Assembly: GCA_029248745.1 (NCBI GenBank)
Contig: JAQWIT010000013.1
Coordinates: 124,001-188,000 of the forward strand
DNA length: 64,000 nucleotides
Reading direction: 5' to 3'
From: Gammaproteobacteria bacterium
Lineage (GTDB): Bacteria > Pseudomonadota > Gammaproteobacteria > Nitrosococcales > Methylophagaceae
The notes beneath the pieces were generated by a model. The model saw only the letters and a program-made list of their open reading frames with translations, had not been told where the DNA came from and did not search any database. This document shows, in pieces, positions 27,023 through 37,150 of the stretch (positions within the stretch are counted from its first letter, which is position 1; every line of letters begins with the position of its first letter). The position numbers were made by a program, and so were the translations under genes.

Positions 27023-27541
27023 ATGCCTCGTAGGTTTTTAAAACGTATCATGCCTGATCATCGCACTATGCGCGAACATCCGCATTTGCAGCGCTTTGGT
27101 CAGCGTTTGGCTGAGCCTAAATTATGGCACTTAAACCGTCGCTCGATTGCTTTTGGTTTGGCTATTGGGTTATTTGTCGGCTTCATGCCTATTTTGGGTC
27201 AGATGTTTGTTGCAGCGGCTTTGGCCATTATTGTGCGCGTAAATTTGCCAATTGCGGTGATGGCGGTATGGATTACCAACCCTGTCACAATGGGACCGCT
27301 TTATTTTATTTGTTATCAAGTCGGTGCGGGGTTGCTAGATTTACCGGTTGACGATCATACTTTTACGATGTCTTGGGAATGGTTTAGCACGGTCTTTTTA
27401 TCGATTTGGGAACCGCTGATTTTAGGGTGTTTTGTGCTTGGTACAGCTGCTGCTATCTTAGCGATCTTATTTGTTCGATTATGCTGGCGGATTGTCGTTT
27501 TGCGCAGTTGGGCAAAGCGACAACAAAGTAAAGACTCTTAA
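27023..27541 (+). CDS. DUF2062 membrane protein
   Basis: A 172-residue protein of the DUF2062 family, function unknown. The conserved motif NRRSIAFGLAIGLFVGFMPI is followed by two more hydrophobic stretches, including VWITNPVTMGPLYF, and a C-terminal helix, so it is an inner-membrane protein of three or four segments. A GAGTGAGG sequence precedes the ATG. It is divergent from the comEC remnant and convergent with lolD, a usual neighbourhood near lolCD in gammaproteobacteria. Confidence 0.88.
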   Translation: MPRRFLKRIMPDHRTMREHPHLQRFGQRLAEPKLWHLNRRSIAFGLAIGLFVGFMPILGQMFVAAALAIIVRVNLPIAVMAVWITNPVTMGPLYFICYQVGAGLLDLPVDDHTFTMSWEWFSTVFLSIWEPLILGCFVLGTAAAILAILFVRLCWRIVVLRSWAKRQQSKDS

Positions 27542-27582
27542 TATTTGACCCAACAGGCTTGTCGATGAAAGACCAACAGGCC

Positions 27583-28266
27583 CTAGTTTTGGCTTTCCAA
27601 ATGACCGTCTATTAGGGTGAGAACTTGTCCCATTTGTGCGGCTAAATCATTGTCGTGCGTCACAATGACCAATGCTGTTGAAAGTGATTCATTGAGTTCT
27701 AAAATGAGATCAAAAATACTTTGAGCGGTACGGTGATCTAAATTTCCTGTGGGTTCATCAGCAAGTAAACAGTCTGGTTCTGTAATTAAAGCGCGGGCGA
27801 GAGCTGCGCGTTGGCGTTCACCACCAGAGAGTTCGCTGGGTTTATGAATCAGCCGGTGGTTGAGACCGACATTATTTAATAATTGTTCAGCATGATGCTT
27901 AGCTTGTTTTGGATCCATACCACCAACGATCAGTGGAATTGCCACGTTTTCTAAGACACTGAATTCTGGTAATAAATGATGAAATTGGTAAACGAAACTC
28001 AGGCTTTGGTTTCTTAATTTACTGAGCGCTTTGACCGAGAGCTTATTGATGTCTTGGCCGTGGAGTGTGATATTACCAGTACTGGGTGAATCTAGTCCGC
28101 CCAATAAATGCAAAAGTGTACTTTTACCTGAACCTGAACTACCGACGATGGCTAATTTGTCACCTTTGTTTATGGTGAGATTGATATTGCTTAATACGTC
28201 TGTTTTAAGTTGGCCATCAATAAATTGTTTGCCGATATTTTGGCATTGTATGACAGAGTTAGTCAT
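27583..28266 (-). CDS. lolD: Lipoprotein-releasing ABC transporter ATPase LolD
   Basis: LolD powers release of outer-membrane lipoproteins from the inner membrane to LolA. The start is ATG 28266 (MTNSVIQCQNIGKQF), giving 227 residues and an 8-base overlap with lolC; a longer frame to 28356 only rereads lolC. Walker A is GSSGSGKST (about 42-50), signature LSGGERQRAALARAL and Walker B CLLADEPTGNLD. Its partner membrane protein is encoded just upstream. Confidence 0.94.
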   Translation of the reverse strand: MTNSVIQCQNIGKQFIDGQLKTDVLSNINLTINKGDKLAIVGSSGSGKSTLLHLLGGLDSPSTGNITLHGQDINKLSVKALSKLRNQSLSFVYQFHHLLPEFSVLENVAIPLIVGGMDPKQAKHHAEQLLNNVGLNHRLIHKPSELSGGERQRAALARALITEPDCLLADEPTGNLDHRTAQSIFDLILELNESLSTALVIVTHDNDLAAQMGQVLTLIDGHLESQN

Positions 28267-29506
28267 AGCGTAATGCCTCCGCGGGACGTGTTTGAGCAGC
28301 ACGCCAAGATGGGTACAGAGTCGACAATAAAGATAATAAAAAGGCTGTAATACCAACGACAGTTACATCGTCCCATCGCAAATCGGAAGGGATATTACTT
28401 ATATAATAGACATCAGGTGACAAGATGTTATAGCCGAGTAAGCTTTCGATAAAGGAGATAATACTCTCGATATTGAGGGCCAAACTGACGCCGCTTATGA
28501 TGCCAAGTAAGGTCCCGAATAAGCCAATTAAAACGCCTTGAACCATGAAGATAGTCATGATATTGCCAGGCGTCATACCTAATGTCCTCAGGATAGCAAT
28601 ATCAGCTTGTTTATCCGTTACCATCATGATTAATGTGGAAACAATATTGAATGCGGCAACAGCAACGATAAGCAGCAAAATAATAAACATGACCATTTTT
28701 TCAGTTTCTAGGGCACGGAAAAAATTAGCATGTTGGAATGTCCAGTCGACAGCGCGGTAGTTCACAGTCAGTGTATTCATGATCTCACGCGTAATTTGAG
28801 GGGCTTTAAACACATCGTCTAATTTGAGTCTTAGGCCTGTGACTTGGTTCGGTATTCTAAATAGCTTTGCGGCATCTTCAATATTCATTAAGGCGAGCGC
28901 ACTATCGTATTCATACATGCCAATTTCAAAGATACCGACGACTTTAAGTCGTTTTAGCCTCGGAATAACGCCGGCTGGTGTTGGACTAACATGGGGGGTA
29001 ATTAAGGTGATTTTATCACCTATTCTAACGCCCATAGCCCTCGCAAGGTCACTGCCCAATATAACGCCAAAGCTGCCGGGTTGAAGGTTGTCAAAACGGC
29101 CTTGGGTGATTTTATCGCCAATAGTTGAGACTTTTGGTTCTAATGCTGGATTGATACCTCTGACCATGGTGCCACGAACGCGGTTACCCTGACTAAGCAT
29201 TGCTTGGCCTTCAACGAATGGGGCTGAGTCAATGACATGAGGTTGATTCTGAATTTGGCTTTGTAATGTAGGCCAATCAGACAAGGCACCGGACCGTTCG
29301 GTAATAAAGGCATGGGATGTCATTCCGAGGATACGTTCTCGTAGTTCTTTCTCGAACCCGTTCATTACCGATAAGACGGTGATTAAGGCTGCGACACCCA
29401 GCGCCACCCCCAACATTGATGTAAGGGATATGAAGGAGATAAAGTGGTTGCGGCGTTTTGCGCGGGTATAGCGCAAGCCAATATAAACACTGAGTGGTTT
29501 AAACAT
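28259..29506 (-). CDS. lolC: Lipoprotein-releasing ABC transporter membrane subunit LolC/E
   Basis: The 415-residue product has an N-terminal membrane helix (FISLTSMLGVALGVAALITV), a large periplasmic MacB-like domain (about 45-240) and three C-terminal helices of the FtsX type (MVMFIILLLIVAVAAFNIVS). The motif LRTLGMTPGNIMTIFMVQG matches LolC/LolE. Only one such subunit is present here beside lolD. It may therefore act as a LolF-type homodimer unless a second copy exists elsewhere; this is inference. Confidence 0.92.
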   Translation of the reverse strand: MFKPLSVYIGLRYTRAKRRNHFISFISLTSMLGVALGVAALITVLSVMNGFEKELRERILGMTSHAFITERSGALSDWPTLQSQIQNQPHVIDSAPFVEGQAMLSQGNRVRGTMVRGINPALEPKVSTIGDKITQGRFDNLQPGSFGVILGSDLARAMGVRIGDKITLITPHVSPTPAGVIPRLKRLKVVGIFEIGMYEYDSALALMNIEDAAKLFRIPNQVTGLRLKLDDVFKAPQITREIMNTLTVNYRAVDWTFQHANFFRALETEKMVMFIILLLIVAVAAFNIVSTLIMMVTDKQADIAILRTLGMTPGNIMTIFMVQGVLIGLFGTLLGIISGVSLALNIESIISFIESLLGYNILSPDVYYISNIPSDLRWDDVTVVGITAFLLSLLSTLYPSWRAAQTRPAEALRYD

Positions 29507-29519
29507 GTTGAAATAGCTT

Positions 29520-29559
29520 AAATTTCCCCTTCCCCATATCCTGGTGTAGGGGGAAATTT
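29520..29559. terminator. Hairpin between rpiA and lolC
   Basis: AAATTTCCCCT pairs with AGGGGGAAATTT around an 18-base loop, with T-rich sequence after it on the plus strand. It lies just past the rpiA stop on the minus strand and before lolC, so it may end the rpiA transcript, although the minus-strand tail is only weakly U-rich. Confidence 0.5.
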
Positions 29560-29563
29560 TTAA

Positions 29564-30226
29564 TTAGTTAGCGTGAACAATTTGTGTTCCATCTTCACTG
29601 CCCAGTAGTAACACGTCAGCTGGGCGCATTGCAAATAAGCCATTAGTGACGACACCTACAATGTTATTTAGTGTTTTTTCGAGTGCGATGGGTTCCATAA
29701 TAGTAAGACCATGTACATCTAGAATGACGTTACTGTTATCGGTAATGAAACCTTCACGGTAAACGGGTTGACCGCCTAGTTTGACGATTTCACGAGCAAC
29801 ATAACTACGTGACATTGGGACAACTTCGACAGGTAAAGGGAAGGTGCCTAATACGTCAACCAGTTTGCTGCTGTCGGCAATACAAACAAATTTTTCACTG
29901 GCTGCGGCAATGATTTTTTCACGTGTCAGTGCACCACCCCCACCTTTAACAAGCTGTAGTAGGTGATTCGACTCGTCGGCGCCATCGACATAGCTGGCGA
30001 TAGTGCCTGTTTCATTAAGATCAAATACAGTTATGCCATGTTCTTCTAGACGTTTTGTTGACACAATCGAGCTGGAAACAGCGCCATCAATTTTATGTTT
30101 TATCGTGGCGAGTGCATCGATAAAATGGTTGACGGTTGAGCCAGTACCCACACCAATAATTCCCCCGGTCGTAATGTGATCGAGTGCAGCGTAGGCGGCT
30201 TGTTTCTTCAGTTCGTCAGCGGTCAT
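29564..30226 (-). CDS. rpiA: Ribose-5-phosphate isomerase A
   Basis: RpiA interconverts ribose-5-phosphate and ribulose-5-phosphate in the pentose-phosphate pathway. I place the start at ATG 30226 ([18 protein letters not shown]), after an AAAGG ribosome site, giving 220 residues; the 34 residues read upstream are unlike the family. Motifs [20 protein letters not shown] and [12 protein letters not shown] are all present. The gene is divergent from ilvA, a common arrangement. Confidence 0.95.
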   Translation of the reverse strand: MTADELKKQAAYAALDHITTGGIIGVGTGSTVNHFIDALATIKHKIDGAVSSSIVSTKRLEEHGITVFDLNETGTIASYVDGADESNHLLQLVKGGGGALTREKIIAAASEKFVCIADSSKLVDVLGTFPLPVEVVPMSRSYVAREIVKLGGQPVYREGFITDNSNVILDVHGLTIMEPIALEKTLNNIVGVVTNGLFAMRPADVLLLGSEDGTQIVHAN

Positions 30227-30361
30227 TGTGTTTTTCCTTTTCTTTAATTCACAGATGTTGATTTTGTGACTACAATTATAGAGATAAATGTCGGGTAATG
30301 GTAACGTAAGCGTAAACGAATCAAACATAGTATCGGGTGGGGGTTAGAAAATAACGTTGTC

Positions 30362-31876
30362 ATGTTGACTGAATATGTAGAAAAAATTTCACGATCTCGG
30401 GTTTATGACGTGGCGATTACGTCGCCTCTAGAGGAAATGCCGAAGCTGTCACGACGGCTCAGTAACACCATTTGGTTAAAACGGGAAGATTTACAGCCTG
30501 TGTTTTCCTTCAAATTGCGTGGTGCTTATAATCGAATGAGCATTTTGAGTGATGTCGAAAGGCAGCAGGGTGTGGTTGCTGCTTCGGCAGGTAATCATGC
30601 GCAGGGCGTTGCCTTGGCTGCGAGAAAGTTAGGCCTTTCGGCGTTGATTGTAATGCCAACGACAACACCGCCAATTAAGGTTGAAGCAGTGCGTCATTTT
30701 GGCGCTGCCATTGAATTATTCGGTGATAGTTATGATGAAGCCTGTAGTCATGCTTTAGCGATTGCGGATAAGCAAGGGCGCGTTTTTATTCACCCCTATG
30801 ATGACCCTGAAATTATTGCCGGTCAGGGTACGATTGCGATGGAAATGGTTAATCAGCATCCTGAGCCATTTGATGCTGTTTTCATACCTGTTGGTGGTGG
30901 TGGCTTGATCGCTGGCATGGCGATTTATATCAAAGCATTTTGGCCAGATGTCAAAGTGATAGGGGTTGAGCCGGCAGATGCAGCGAGTTTACATGATGCC
31001 TTATTGGCTGATGAACGTATTACTTTGGATCAAGTTGGCTTGTTTGCGGATGGAACTGCGGTACGACAAGTCGGAAAAGAAAATTTCCGGATCGCACGTG
31101 AAACGGTTGATGAAGTGATTTTGGTGGATAGTGATGAAATTTGTGCTGCCATTATGGATATCTTTGATGACACGCGCGCTATTGCTGAGCCATCCGGTGC
31201 TTTGGCTACAGCAGGGGTCAAGAAGTATATTGAGCGTGAAGGGACACAAGGTAAACAATTTGCAGTTATCAATAGTGGTGCCAATGTTAATTTTGATCGT
31301 TTACGACATATTGCCGAGCGAGCAGATATAGGTGAAAAACGTGAAGTTCTTTTTGCAGCAACTATTGCAGAGACATCAGGTAGTTTCCGAGCTTTTTGCC
31401 AGATTTTAGCTGGTCGTAGTGTGACAGAATTTAATTACCGGTATGCCGATGATAACGAGGCACAGGTGTTTGTTGGTTTGCAAACAGACGGTGGTGAAGC
31501 TGAGCGAGATGTATTATTTTCAAGCCTTAAACATGCAGGTTATACCATTGTTGATTTCACAGATAATGAAATGGCTAAGCTTCATGTTCGTTATATGGTT
31601 GGGGGGCACGCATCAAAAGTAGAGGATGAACGCTTATATCGGTTTGAGTTTCCAGAACGGCCGGGCGCATTATTACGGTTTTTAACGCGGATGGGCCAGG
31701 GCTGGAATATTAGTCTTTTTCATTATCGAAATCATGGTGCTGCCTATGGTCGCGTGCTCGCAGGTGTACAAGTGCCCGAATTAGAGCGTGATGCGTTTCA
31801 AAGTTTTATTAAAGAACTGGGCTATCAATGTTGGGAAGAGACCGATAACCCCGCTTATCAGCTGTTTTTAGCCTAA
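30362..31876 (+). CDS. ilvA: Biosynthetic threonine deaminase
   Basis: IlvA converts threonine to 2-oxobutanoate, the first step of isoleucine synthesis. The 504-residue product has the PLP lysine Lys51 in FSFKLRGAYNRM, the cofactor loop SAGNHAQGVALAA and the glycine loop PVGGGGLIAGMA. Two C-terminal ACT-like regulatory domains follow (from about 330), including EFPERPGALLRFL and FHYRNHGAAYGRVL, so it is the isoleucine-inhibited form. Confidence 0.95.
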   Translation: MLTEYVEKISRSRVYDVAITSPLEEMPKLSRRLSNTIWLKREDLQPVFSFKLRGAYNRMSILSDVERQQGVVAASAGNHAQGVALAARKLGLSALIVMPTTTPPIKVEAVRHFGAAIELFGDSYDEACSHALAIADKQGRVFIHPYDDPEIIAGQGTIAMEMVNQHPEPFDAVFIPVGGGGLIAGMAIYIKAFWPDVKVIGVEPADAASLHDALLADERITLDQVGLFADGTAVRQVGKENFRIARETVDEVILVDSDEICAAIMDIFDDTRAIAEPSGALATAGVKKYIEREGTQGKQFAVINSGANVNFDRLRHIAERADIGEKREVLFAATIAETSGSFRAFCQILAGRSVTEFNYRYADDNEAQVFVGLQTDGGEAERDVLFSSLKHAGYTIVDFTDNEMAKLHVRYMVGGHASKVEDERLYRFEFPERPGALLRFLTRMGQGWNISLFHYRNHGAAYGRVLAGVQVPELERDAFQSFIKELGYQCWEETDNPAYQLFLA

Positions 31877-31884
31877 AACAAGAT

Positions 31885-31911
31885 AGCTGTCATACAAATG
31901 ACTGGGCTTTT
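31885..31911 (+). terminator. Weak terminator-like hairpin after ilvA
   Basis: AGC and GTCAT pair with ATGAC and GCT around the loop ACAA, with an internal bulge, followed by TTTT. It starts 8 bases after the ilvA stop. Another hairpin without a U tract (AACAAGT/ACTTGTT) lies at 31995-32013. Confidence 0.35.
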
Positions 31912-32114
31912 AGCAGACAATAACGCCATCAGTCATAAGTTACAGCCTCTTTAATACTGAGTCAGTAAAGGAATGAGAATCTGTCTTTTGTTTTAACAAG
32001 TTGATGACTTGTTTGTCATCATAATGACTGCAAACGTCTTATTTCAAGATGCTATGAAACCATAAGAATAAGAAACGGGCAGAAATGGGTGGTTTGACGA
32101 TGTAAATAGGCGAC

Positions 32115-32856
32115 TTTATTGCTGCGGCGATGAAGGTATTCGGCGGGGTGTTTTTACTCCTATGATGGTGCTTGTGTTGTGGGTGATAGTAAGCTGCATT
32201 ATTGATGTTACACAGACAGAACAGACAATTCGACGAAATCACCTCGTTATTGGACGTTTTCGTTACCTATTTGGGCATATTGGTGAGTTTTTCCGACAAT
32301 ACTTTTTTGCGATGGATCGTGAAGAATTACCGTTTAATCAAGCACAACGTTCATGGTCGTACCGTGCTGCTAAGAATGTGGATAGCACCGTTGCATTTTG
32401 TTCGACAGATAATACATCCGGCTCCGGTCGTGTTTTATTTGTTAACTGTACTTTCCCAATGTTAGGCGAGGATGCAGTGCCGCCTGCTGCGGTTACTGCC
32501 GGAACTGGTTGTGAGAAGCCATATACAACGAAATCTTTTTTTAATATTCCCGGTATGAGTTTTGGTGTTTGTCTAAACCGGCGGTGTTAGCCTTGTCGGC
32601 TGGTTCTAAAGAAGCAGGTTGTTGGATGAATACCGGGGAAGGTAGTTTGTCGCCTTATCACCTTGAAGGTGGTGCTGATATTGTATTCCAGATTGGGACA
32701 GCTAGAAATGGTGTGCGTGACTTGGAAGGTAATTTGAGTGATGACAAGCTACGCGACGTGGCGTCACATGATCAGGTTAATGTGTTTGAAATTAAAATGA
32801 GCCAGATTGAGCCTGAACCGTTTTTGATTGGCTTGGGTGTTATGATAACGGCTTAA
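32115..32856 (+). pseudogene. FMN-binding glutamate synthase family protein, truncated and frameshifted
   Basis: The region encodes the first part of a GltB-like FMN-binding protein (normally about 530 residues with N-terminal membrane helices). One frame carries PMMVLVLWVIVSCIIDVTQT, IRRNHLVIGRFRYLFGHIGE, FNQAQRSWSYRAAKNVDSTV and CEKPYTTKSFFNIPGMSFG. The protein then switches frame near 32570 and continues as SKPAVLALSAGSKEAGCWMN, TGEGSLSPYHLEGGADIVFQ and SDDKLRDVASHDQV. It ends unnaturally after FEIKMSQ, losing the FMN and iron-sulfur part of the domain. The 5' end is also unclear. The gene is dead by one indel and a 3' deletion. Confidence 0.88.
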
Positions 32857-32918
32857 ATAAAATTGAAGATGCGTTGGTGTATTCAATAATTGTCATGAAT
32901 GAGATGTTGAGGAAAGTA

Positions 32919-33626
32919 ATGAAAGCGGAACAAAGAGTGATGGCGGATGCGGCGAGTTTAATTAATGCGGCTGCGGAACAGTTTATTAGTGTTGCACGGG
33001 CGGCAATTGCTAAACGTGGCGTGTTTTATGTGGCTTTGGCTGGCGGATCAACACCAAAAGGTTTGTATCAGATGTTGGCGACCTCTCCTTATACTACTCA
33101 AGTTGATTGGGCACGCGTACATTTATTTTTTGGTGATGAGCGTTGTGTATTACCGAGTCATGATGACAGTAATTTCAAGATGGCATCAAAAGCAATGATT
33201 GATGCTATTTCTATTCCTGAAGCTAATGTACACCGCATGCCGACAGAATTACCGCCTGAACAAGTGGCGAAGGTTTATGCTGCAACGATGGATGAAGTGT
33301 TGGGAGAACAGCCATTAGATTTAGTGTTGTTGGGTCTAGGTCCAGATGGGCATATTGCGTCACTGTTTCCTGAAACTGCAGCTTTGGACGTGAAAAATAC
33401 GAAGACAACGCCGCTTTATGTTGAGAAGCATGATTCTTGGCGTGTGACGATGACTTATCCGGTGATTAATGCTGCTAGGCAGGTGATTGTTTTTATTGCT
33501 GGTGAAGCGAAGGCTGAGATTGTTAAAGATATTACGACTGATGCTGTGGCAGGGTTGCCTGTACAGCTTTTAGCACCGACAGGAGATTATTACTGGTATA
33601 TGGATACTGCTGCTGCAGGTCAGTAA
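32919..33626 (+). CDS. pgl: 6-phosphogluconolactonase
   Basis: Pgl hydrolyses 6-phosphogluconolactone, the product of Zwf, in the oxidative pentose-phosphate or Entner-Doudoroff route. I choose ATG 32919 because GAGGA lies about 6 bases upstream; this gives 235 residues. Motifs FYVALAGGSTPKGLYQML, VHLFFGDERCV and LLGLGPDGHIASLFP are family signatures. It stands 10 bases before glk, whereas its partner zwf is about 10 kb away on the other strand. Confidence 0.95.
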   Translation: MKAEQRVMADAASLINAAAEQFISVARAAIAKRGVFYVALAGGSTPKGLYQMLATSPYTTQVDWARVHLFFGDERCVLPSHDDSNFKMASKAMIDAISIPEANVHRMPTELPPEQVAKVYAATMDEVLGEQPLDLVLLGLGPDGHIASLFPETAALDVKNTKTTPLYVEKHDSWRVTMTYPVINAARQVIVFIAGEAKAEIVKDITTDAVAGLPVQLLAPTGDYYWYMDTAAAGQ

Positions 33627-33636
33627 GATTTAGTTG

Positions 33637-34629
33637 ATGATGAAAGCTGGCATACTGGCTGTTGATTTAGGCGGTACTAAGATACTAATACAGTTATCCG
33701 GTTTGGATGGACAGATAGTGCTTGAACAGCGTTATCTCAGCGAACAGTTTGTCAATTTTGAAACTGTATTGTCAGCCTTTTTTGCTTTACCTAGCCTGTC
33801 AGGATATGAAATACAAGGATCTTGTCTGGCTGTTGCTGGTCCGGTAGTGGGGCGTACAGCATCGATCACTAATTTACCGTGGCAGATTGATGCAGATGCA
33901 TTATCAAAGCAGTTTTCATTGGGTAAGGTTATATTATGTAATGATTTTGAAGCCGTCGCTTTTGGTATTGATGGCATTGAACCATCAGCTTTAGTGACAT
34001 TACAAGAAGGTGAAAAAGACAGTCAAGCACCTAGAGCTGTTATTGGTGCAGGGACGGGGTTAGGGCAAGCTTTTATGTTTGCGACAACAACGGGCTGGGA
34101 TGTAATTGGTACAGAGGGTGGTAATGTTGACTTTGGCCCAACTGATGATGAGCAAATGGGGTTATGGCGTTATTTAAATCAACAATTTGGCCATGTTTCA
34201 TATGAGCGTATTTTATCTGGGGCGGGTTTAAGATCTATTTACGCTTTTTTAGCTTCTCAGCGGTCAGAGCCGATATCTTCGACTGTTCAATCTATTGTCG
34301 ATAGTCTCGAAGCACCCGTTTTGATTAGTCAAGCTGCTTTGTCTGGGGAAGATGAATTGGCTGATGCGGCAATGCGTCTCTTTATGCGGATCTTCGGAGC
34401 ACAGGCTGGTAACTTAACTTTGAGCGTGTTGGCGCGTGGTGGTTTATATATCGCTGGCGGCATCGCTGCTAACAATCGTGCTTATCTTGAACAGTCTGAT
34501 TTTATGACCGCTTTTCTGAATAAAGGAAAAATGTCAGCGTTAATGCCATTGATGCCGGTGACTTTAGTGACTGATGAAGCGGTTGGTTTATCAGGTGCAC
34601 GTTATCTGGCCAGGCAATCCACGCTATAA
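33637..34629 (+). CDS. glk: Glucokinase
   Basis: Glk phosphorylates glucose with ATP. The product of about 330 residues is of the bacterial Glk/ROK-like fold: phosphate-binding AVDLGGTKILIQL near the start, ILCNDFEAVAFGI with the catalytic Asp, and GAGTGLGQAFMF and TEGGNVDFGP. Three consecutive start codons (TTG 33634, ATG 33637, ATG 33640) are possible; no strong ribosome site decides. It is probably coupled to pgl, feeding glucose-6-phosphate into Zwf and Pgl. Confidence 0.92.
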   Translation: MMKAGILAVDLGGTKILIQLSGLDGQIVLEQRYLSEQFVNFETVLSAFFALPSLSGYEIQGSCLAVAGPVVGRTASITNLPWQIDADALSKQFSLGKVILCNDFEAVAFGIDGIEPSALVTLQEGEKDSQAPRAVIGAGTGLGQAFMFATTTGWDVIGTEGGNVDFGPTDDEQMGLWRYLNQQFGHVSYERILSGAGLRSIYAFLASQRSEPISSTVQSIVDSLEAPVLISQAALSGEDELADAAMRLFMRIFGAQAGNLTLSVLARGGLYIAGGIAANNRAYLEQSDFMTAFLNKGKMSALMPLMPVTLVTDEAVGLSGARYLARQSTL

Positions 34630-34657
34630 TGATTCAACATTAACAGGCCTAAAAAAC

Positions 34658-35026
34658 ATGATGAATATTTCCGTTGGCGTAGAAGCCTCTTATTTAGAAC
34701 ATGAATCGGATCCCGAGAAGGCACGTTATTTATTTGCTTATACGATTACGATAAAAAATGGTGGTGAAGCTGCTGCACGTTTATTGTCTCGTTATTGGAA
34801 AATAACGGGTGGTGATGGCCATGAACAGGAAGTAGAGGGAGACGGTGTAGTAGGACAACACCCTTATTTACCGCCTGAAGAAGAGTTCACTTATACTAGT
34901 GCTGCAATGCTCGATACCCCTGTTGGTATGATGCAAGGCCACTATAAAATGGTGGATGATCATGGCCACCAGTTTGAAGTTGTTATTCCTGCATTTACAT
35001 TAGCAATGCCAAAAACCTTGCATTAA
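34658..35026 (+). CDS. apaG: ApaG (Co2+/Mg2+ efflux-associated domain protein)
   Basis: A 122-residue immunoglobulin-like protein of the ApaG family. The motifs YLFAYTITIKNGGEAAARLL, RYWKITGGDGHEQEVEGDGV and GQHPYLPPEEEFTYTS are highly typical. Its cellular role is uncertain. The start is ATG 34658 (or the ATG directly after it); the longer frame from 34574 rereads glk. A TATAAT at 34625-34630 overlaps the glk stop and could serve as its own -10. Confidence 0.93.
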   Translation: MMNISVGVEASYLEHESDPEKARYLFAYTITIKNGGEAAARLLSRYWKITGGDGHEQEVEGDGVVGQHPYLPPEEEFTYTSAAMLDTPVGMMQGHYKMVDDHGHQFEVVIPAFTLAMPKTLH

Positions 35027-35113
35027 GCTTGAGTTTACCTGTCAGAGATTAACAGAGGCTAGCGTTTGATGCGCATGTATTGACCAACAGATTGAACGCT
35101 ACAAATATCACCA

Positions 35114-37150
35114 TTGGGCCAAATAGCATCATCAAAGATTGGTGAGACGATCTTGCAAGTGACAACGCCTACCCCATTGAAACAAGGCCAAATAGTACAG
35201 TTGGAATTGGTTCAGACAGCGGATAAACCTCTGTTGAAACTGATACCATCCAGCGAGATACCGTTACCAACGACAAAGACAGCCGATGCCAGCCTAATAA
35301 AATTAGTTCCTGGTCAACAAGTCGCGGTTGAAGTGGTTAAATTGTTGTCTGAAAATAGAGTGTTGGCGCAAACGACGCCCCCAGTTCAGCTTCATCTAGT
35401 TCTACGCCGGCTAAGCTAATACAATTTGATATTGAACTTTCACAACTGACAAAGTCAGTTAAAGTCGGTGAAAAAGCAGTTGTCGAGGTATTAACAACAA
35501 AACCTTTGGCGATAGCGTTGAAGGCTGAACCCGTGTTTCGTGAACAGATTGTAATCGATCGTATTGAGTAACTACTGCCACAACTTGAGGCTAAGCCACA
35601 GTTAGCAAATTTGACGACAGCATTGAAAGCGCTTTCTTTACCGAGTCAAGTTCAAGGACAAATACAACATTTAGTTGGCCATATCCTTGAAAAGCAGGCG
35701 ATTACTCAGCCTCAAGCTTTAAAACAAGCGATTGCTTCGTCAGGCGTATTTACGGAGCATCATGCATTGAGGCCTAATCAGATTTTGAGCACTGATTTCA
35801 AAGCTAATTTATTAAAAGTAGCAGCGGAAATTGAAGGAAAATTGAAAGGTAAGCCAGTACAATTTACATCGTCGCCTTTGTTAAATAAGACATCGACATT
35901 ATCCGACCTAACGGCATCAACGAAGCCCGTTGCTACTCCCTTATCAACGCGAAGCTTGGGGAAATAGCAGGTAATAACAGCAGGTACGGTAGCACTCTTT
36001 CCTGGGACAGCTAATTTATTGTCAAGAGAGGGAAGCGTTACCATTTCTCAACAGCTATCTACTTCACCGCTTGCTACTGATAAGCAATTGTCTTCTTCAC
36101 CTTTATCAACCGGTAGTTCAGGGAAATCAAAGGTAGCAGTGCCATCAGCATCGATAACGGGCTCTAATGGCAATACAACTATACAGAACCCCACTGTCTC
36201 GATGATTAAACTTAATGTAGAGGGACAAGTGAAAACGGCTGCTGAACCCTCGCCATTTACATTTCAAAATGCGACTAAACCCACTGAAGGTGGCGTGAAT
36301 AATGAGAATACGGTGATAGCAAAGACAAATGTGGATACAACATTAAGGACTACTCAAACACAGACTACAACACAGACTACAACACAGACAACTGCGTCAG
36401 ATACTTCACCTAGGTTGACGTTATTGTCGGCTATTTTGCAGGCACTTGGTGCTTATAATCCGACACCAAGCAGTTTGTCTGTATTGAGTACATAACAGTC
36501 AGCAGTGAGTTTGCCAACGGCATTGCCGGCTTTTTTAGAATCTGTCCTTACTTCCCAGCAGGCAGCGGCTTTGGCTCAGGCTTTGAATAAATCGATTTCT
36601 GCCGAACAATTACGTGCAAGCGGCCAATTTGATACCTTGGCTCTACAAGGCTTACTAAAAGAAGTAGAAAGCCTACATGCACGCGTAATTAAATCAGTTT
36701 TCTATGTTTAAAGAGCCAGATACACCTGGTGCAGCAATAGTAAGTTGGTTGATAGGTTTTCCAATCAAAGATAAGCAGGGTATTGATTCTACCCAGTTGT
36801 AGATCGACAAATTCGCAGGTCAGAAAGGCCAAGAAGAGGATGAAATTTGGAATGTACAATTACGCTTAGATACGCAGAATTTAGCGCCATTACCGGCCAC
36901 TGTTACGATGCATGCTGATGATGTCAAAATTGTATCGCGGGCTGAACGTTCTGAAAGTGCAGCATTATTGGTGGCCTATATTGCCTGTTTGCATGAGGCA
37001 TCAAGCAAGTTAGGTATTACAGTGAGTCATGTGAGTTGCAGTTGTGGAAAAGTCGCAAAACCAACGCTGGTAGAACAATATTTAGCAGAGACGACAAATT
37101 TAGTGGATTTGTCGGTATGGTTTTTGAGAATGAACCTTTACGTGCTATAG
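35114..37150 (+). pseudogene. fliK: Flagellar hook-length control protein FliK, multiply interrupted
   Basis: FliK measures hook length during flagellar export. The gene is spread over at least three frame segments. The first (to 35419) holds LKQGQIVQLELV. The second carries stops at 35569, 35965 and 36493 and includes the Ser/Thr-rich linker. The third starts near 36704 and has a stop at 36800. The last holds the recognisable FliK C-domain: IWNVQLRLDTQNLAPLPATV, AERSESAALLVAYIACL and GITVSHVSCSCGKV, ending NLVDLSV. The former stop there seems to have changed from TGA to TGG (37118-37120), so the frame now runs on to 37150. No functional protein is possible. Confidence 0.85.
36359..36390 (+). 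repeat. 12-base tandem repeat in the fliK remnant
   Basis: The unit CACAGACTACAA occurs twice in full (36359-36370, 36371-36382) and then in part. It encodes the Thr/Gln-rich stretch TQTTTQTTTQ of the FliK linker. Confidence 0.8.

Noticed and set aside
27541-27583. Direct repeat CCAACAGGC between the DUF2062 gene and lolD
   Set aside because: Two short copies without pairing ability or a T tract; probably chance.
32039-32242. Minus-strand ORF opposite the FMN-glutamate-synthase remnant
   Set aside because: It is antisense to the membrane-helix part of the pseudogene and has no homology-like motif.
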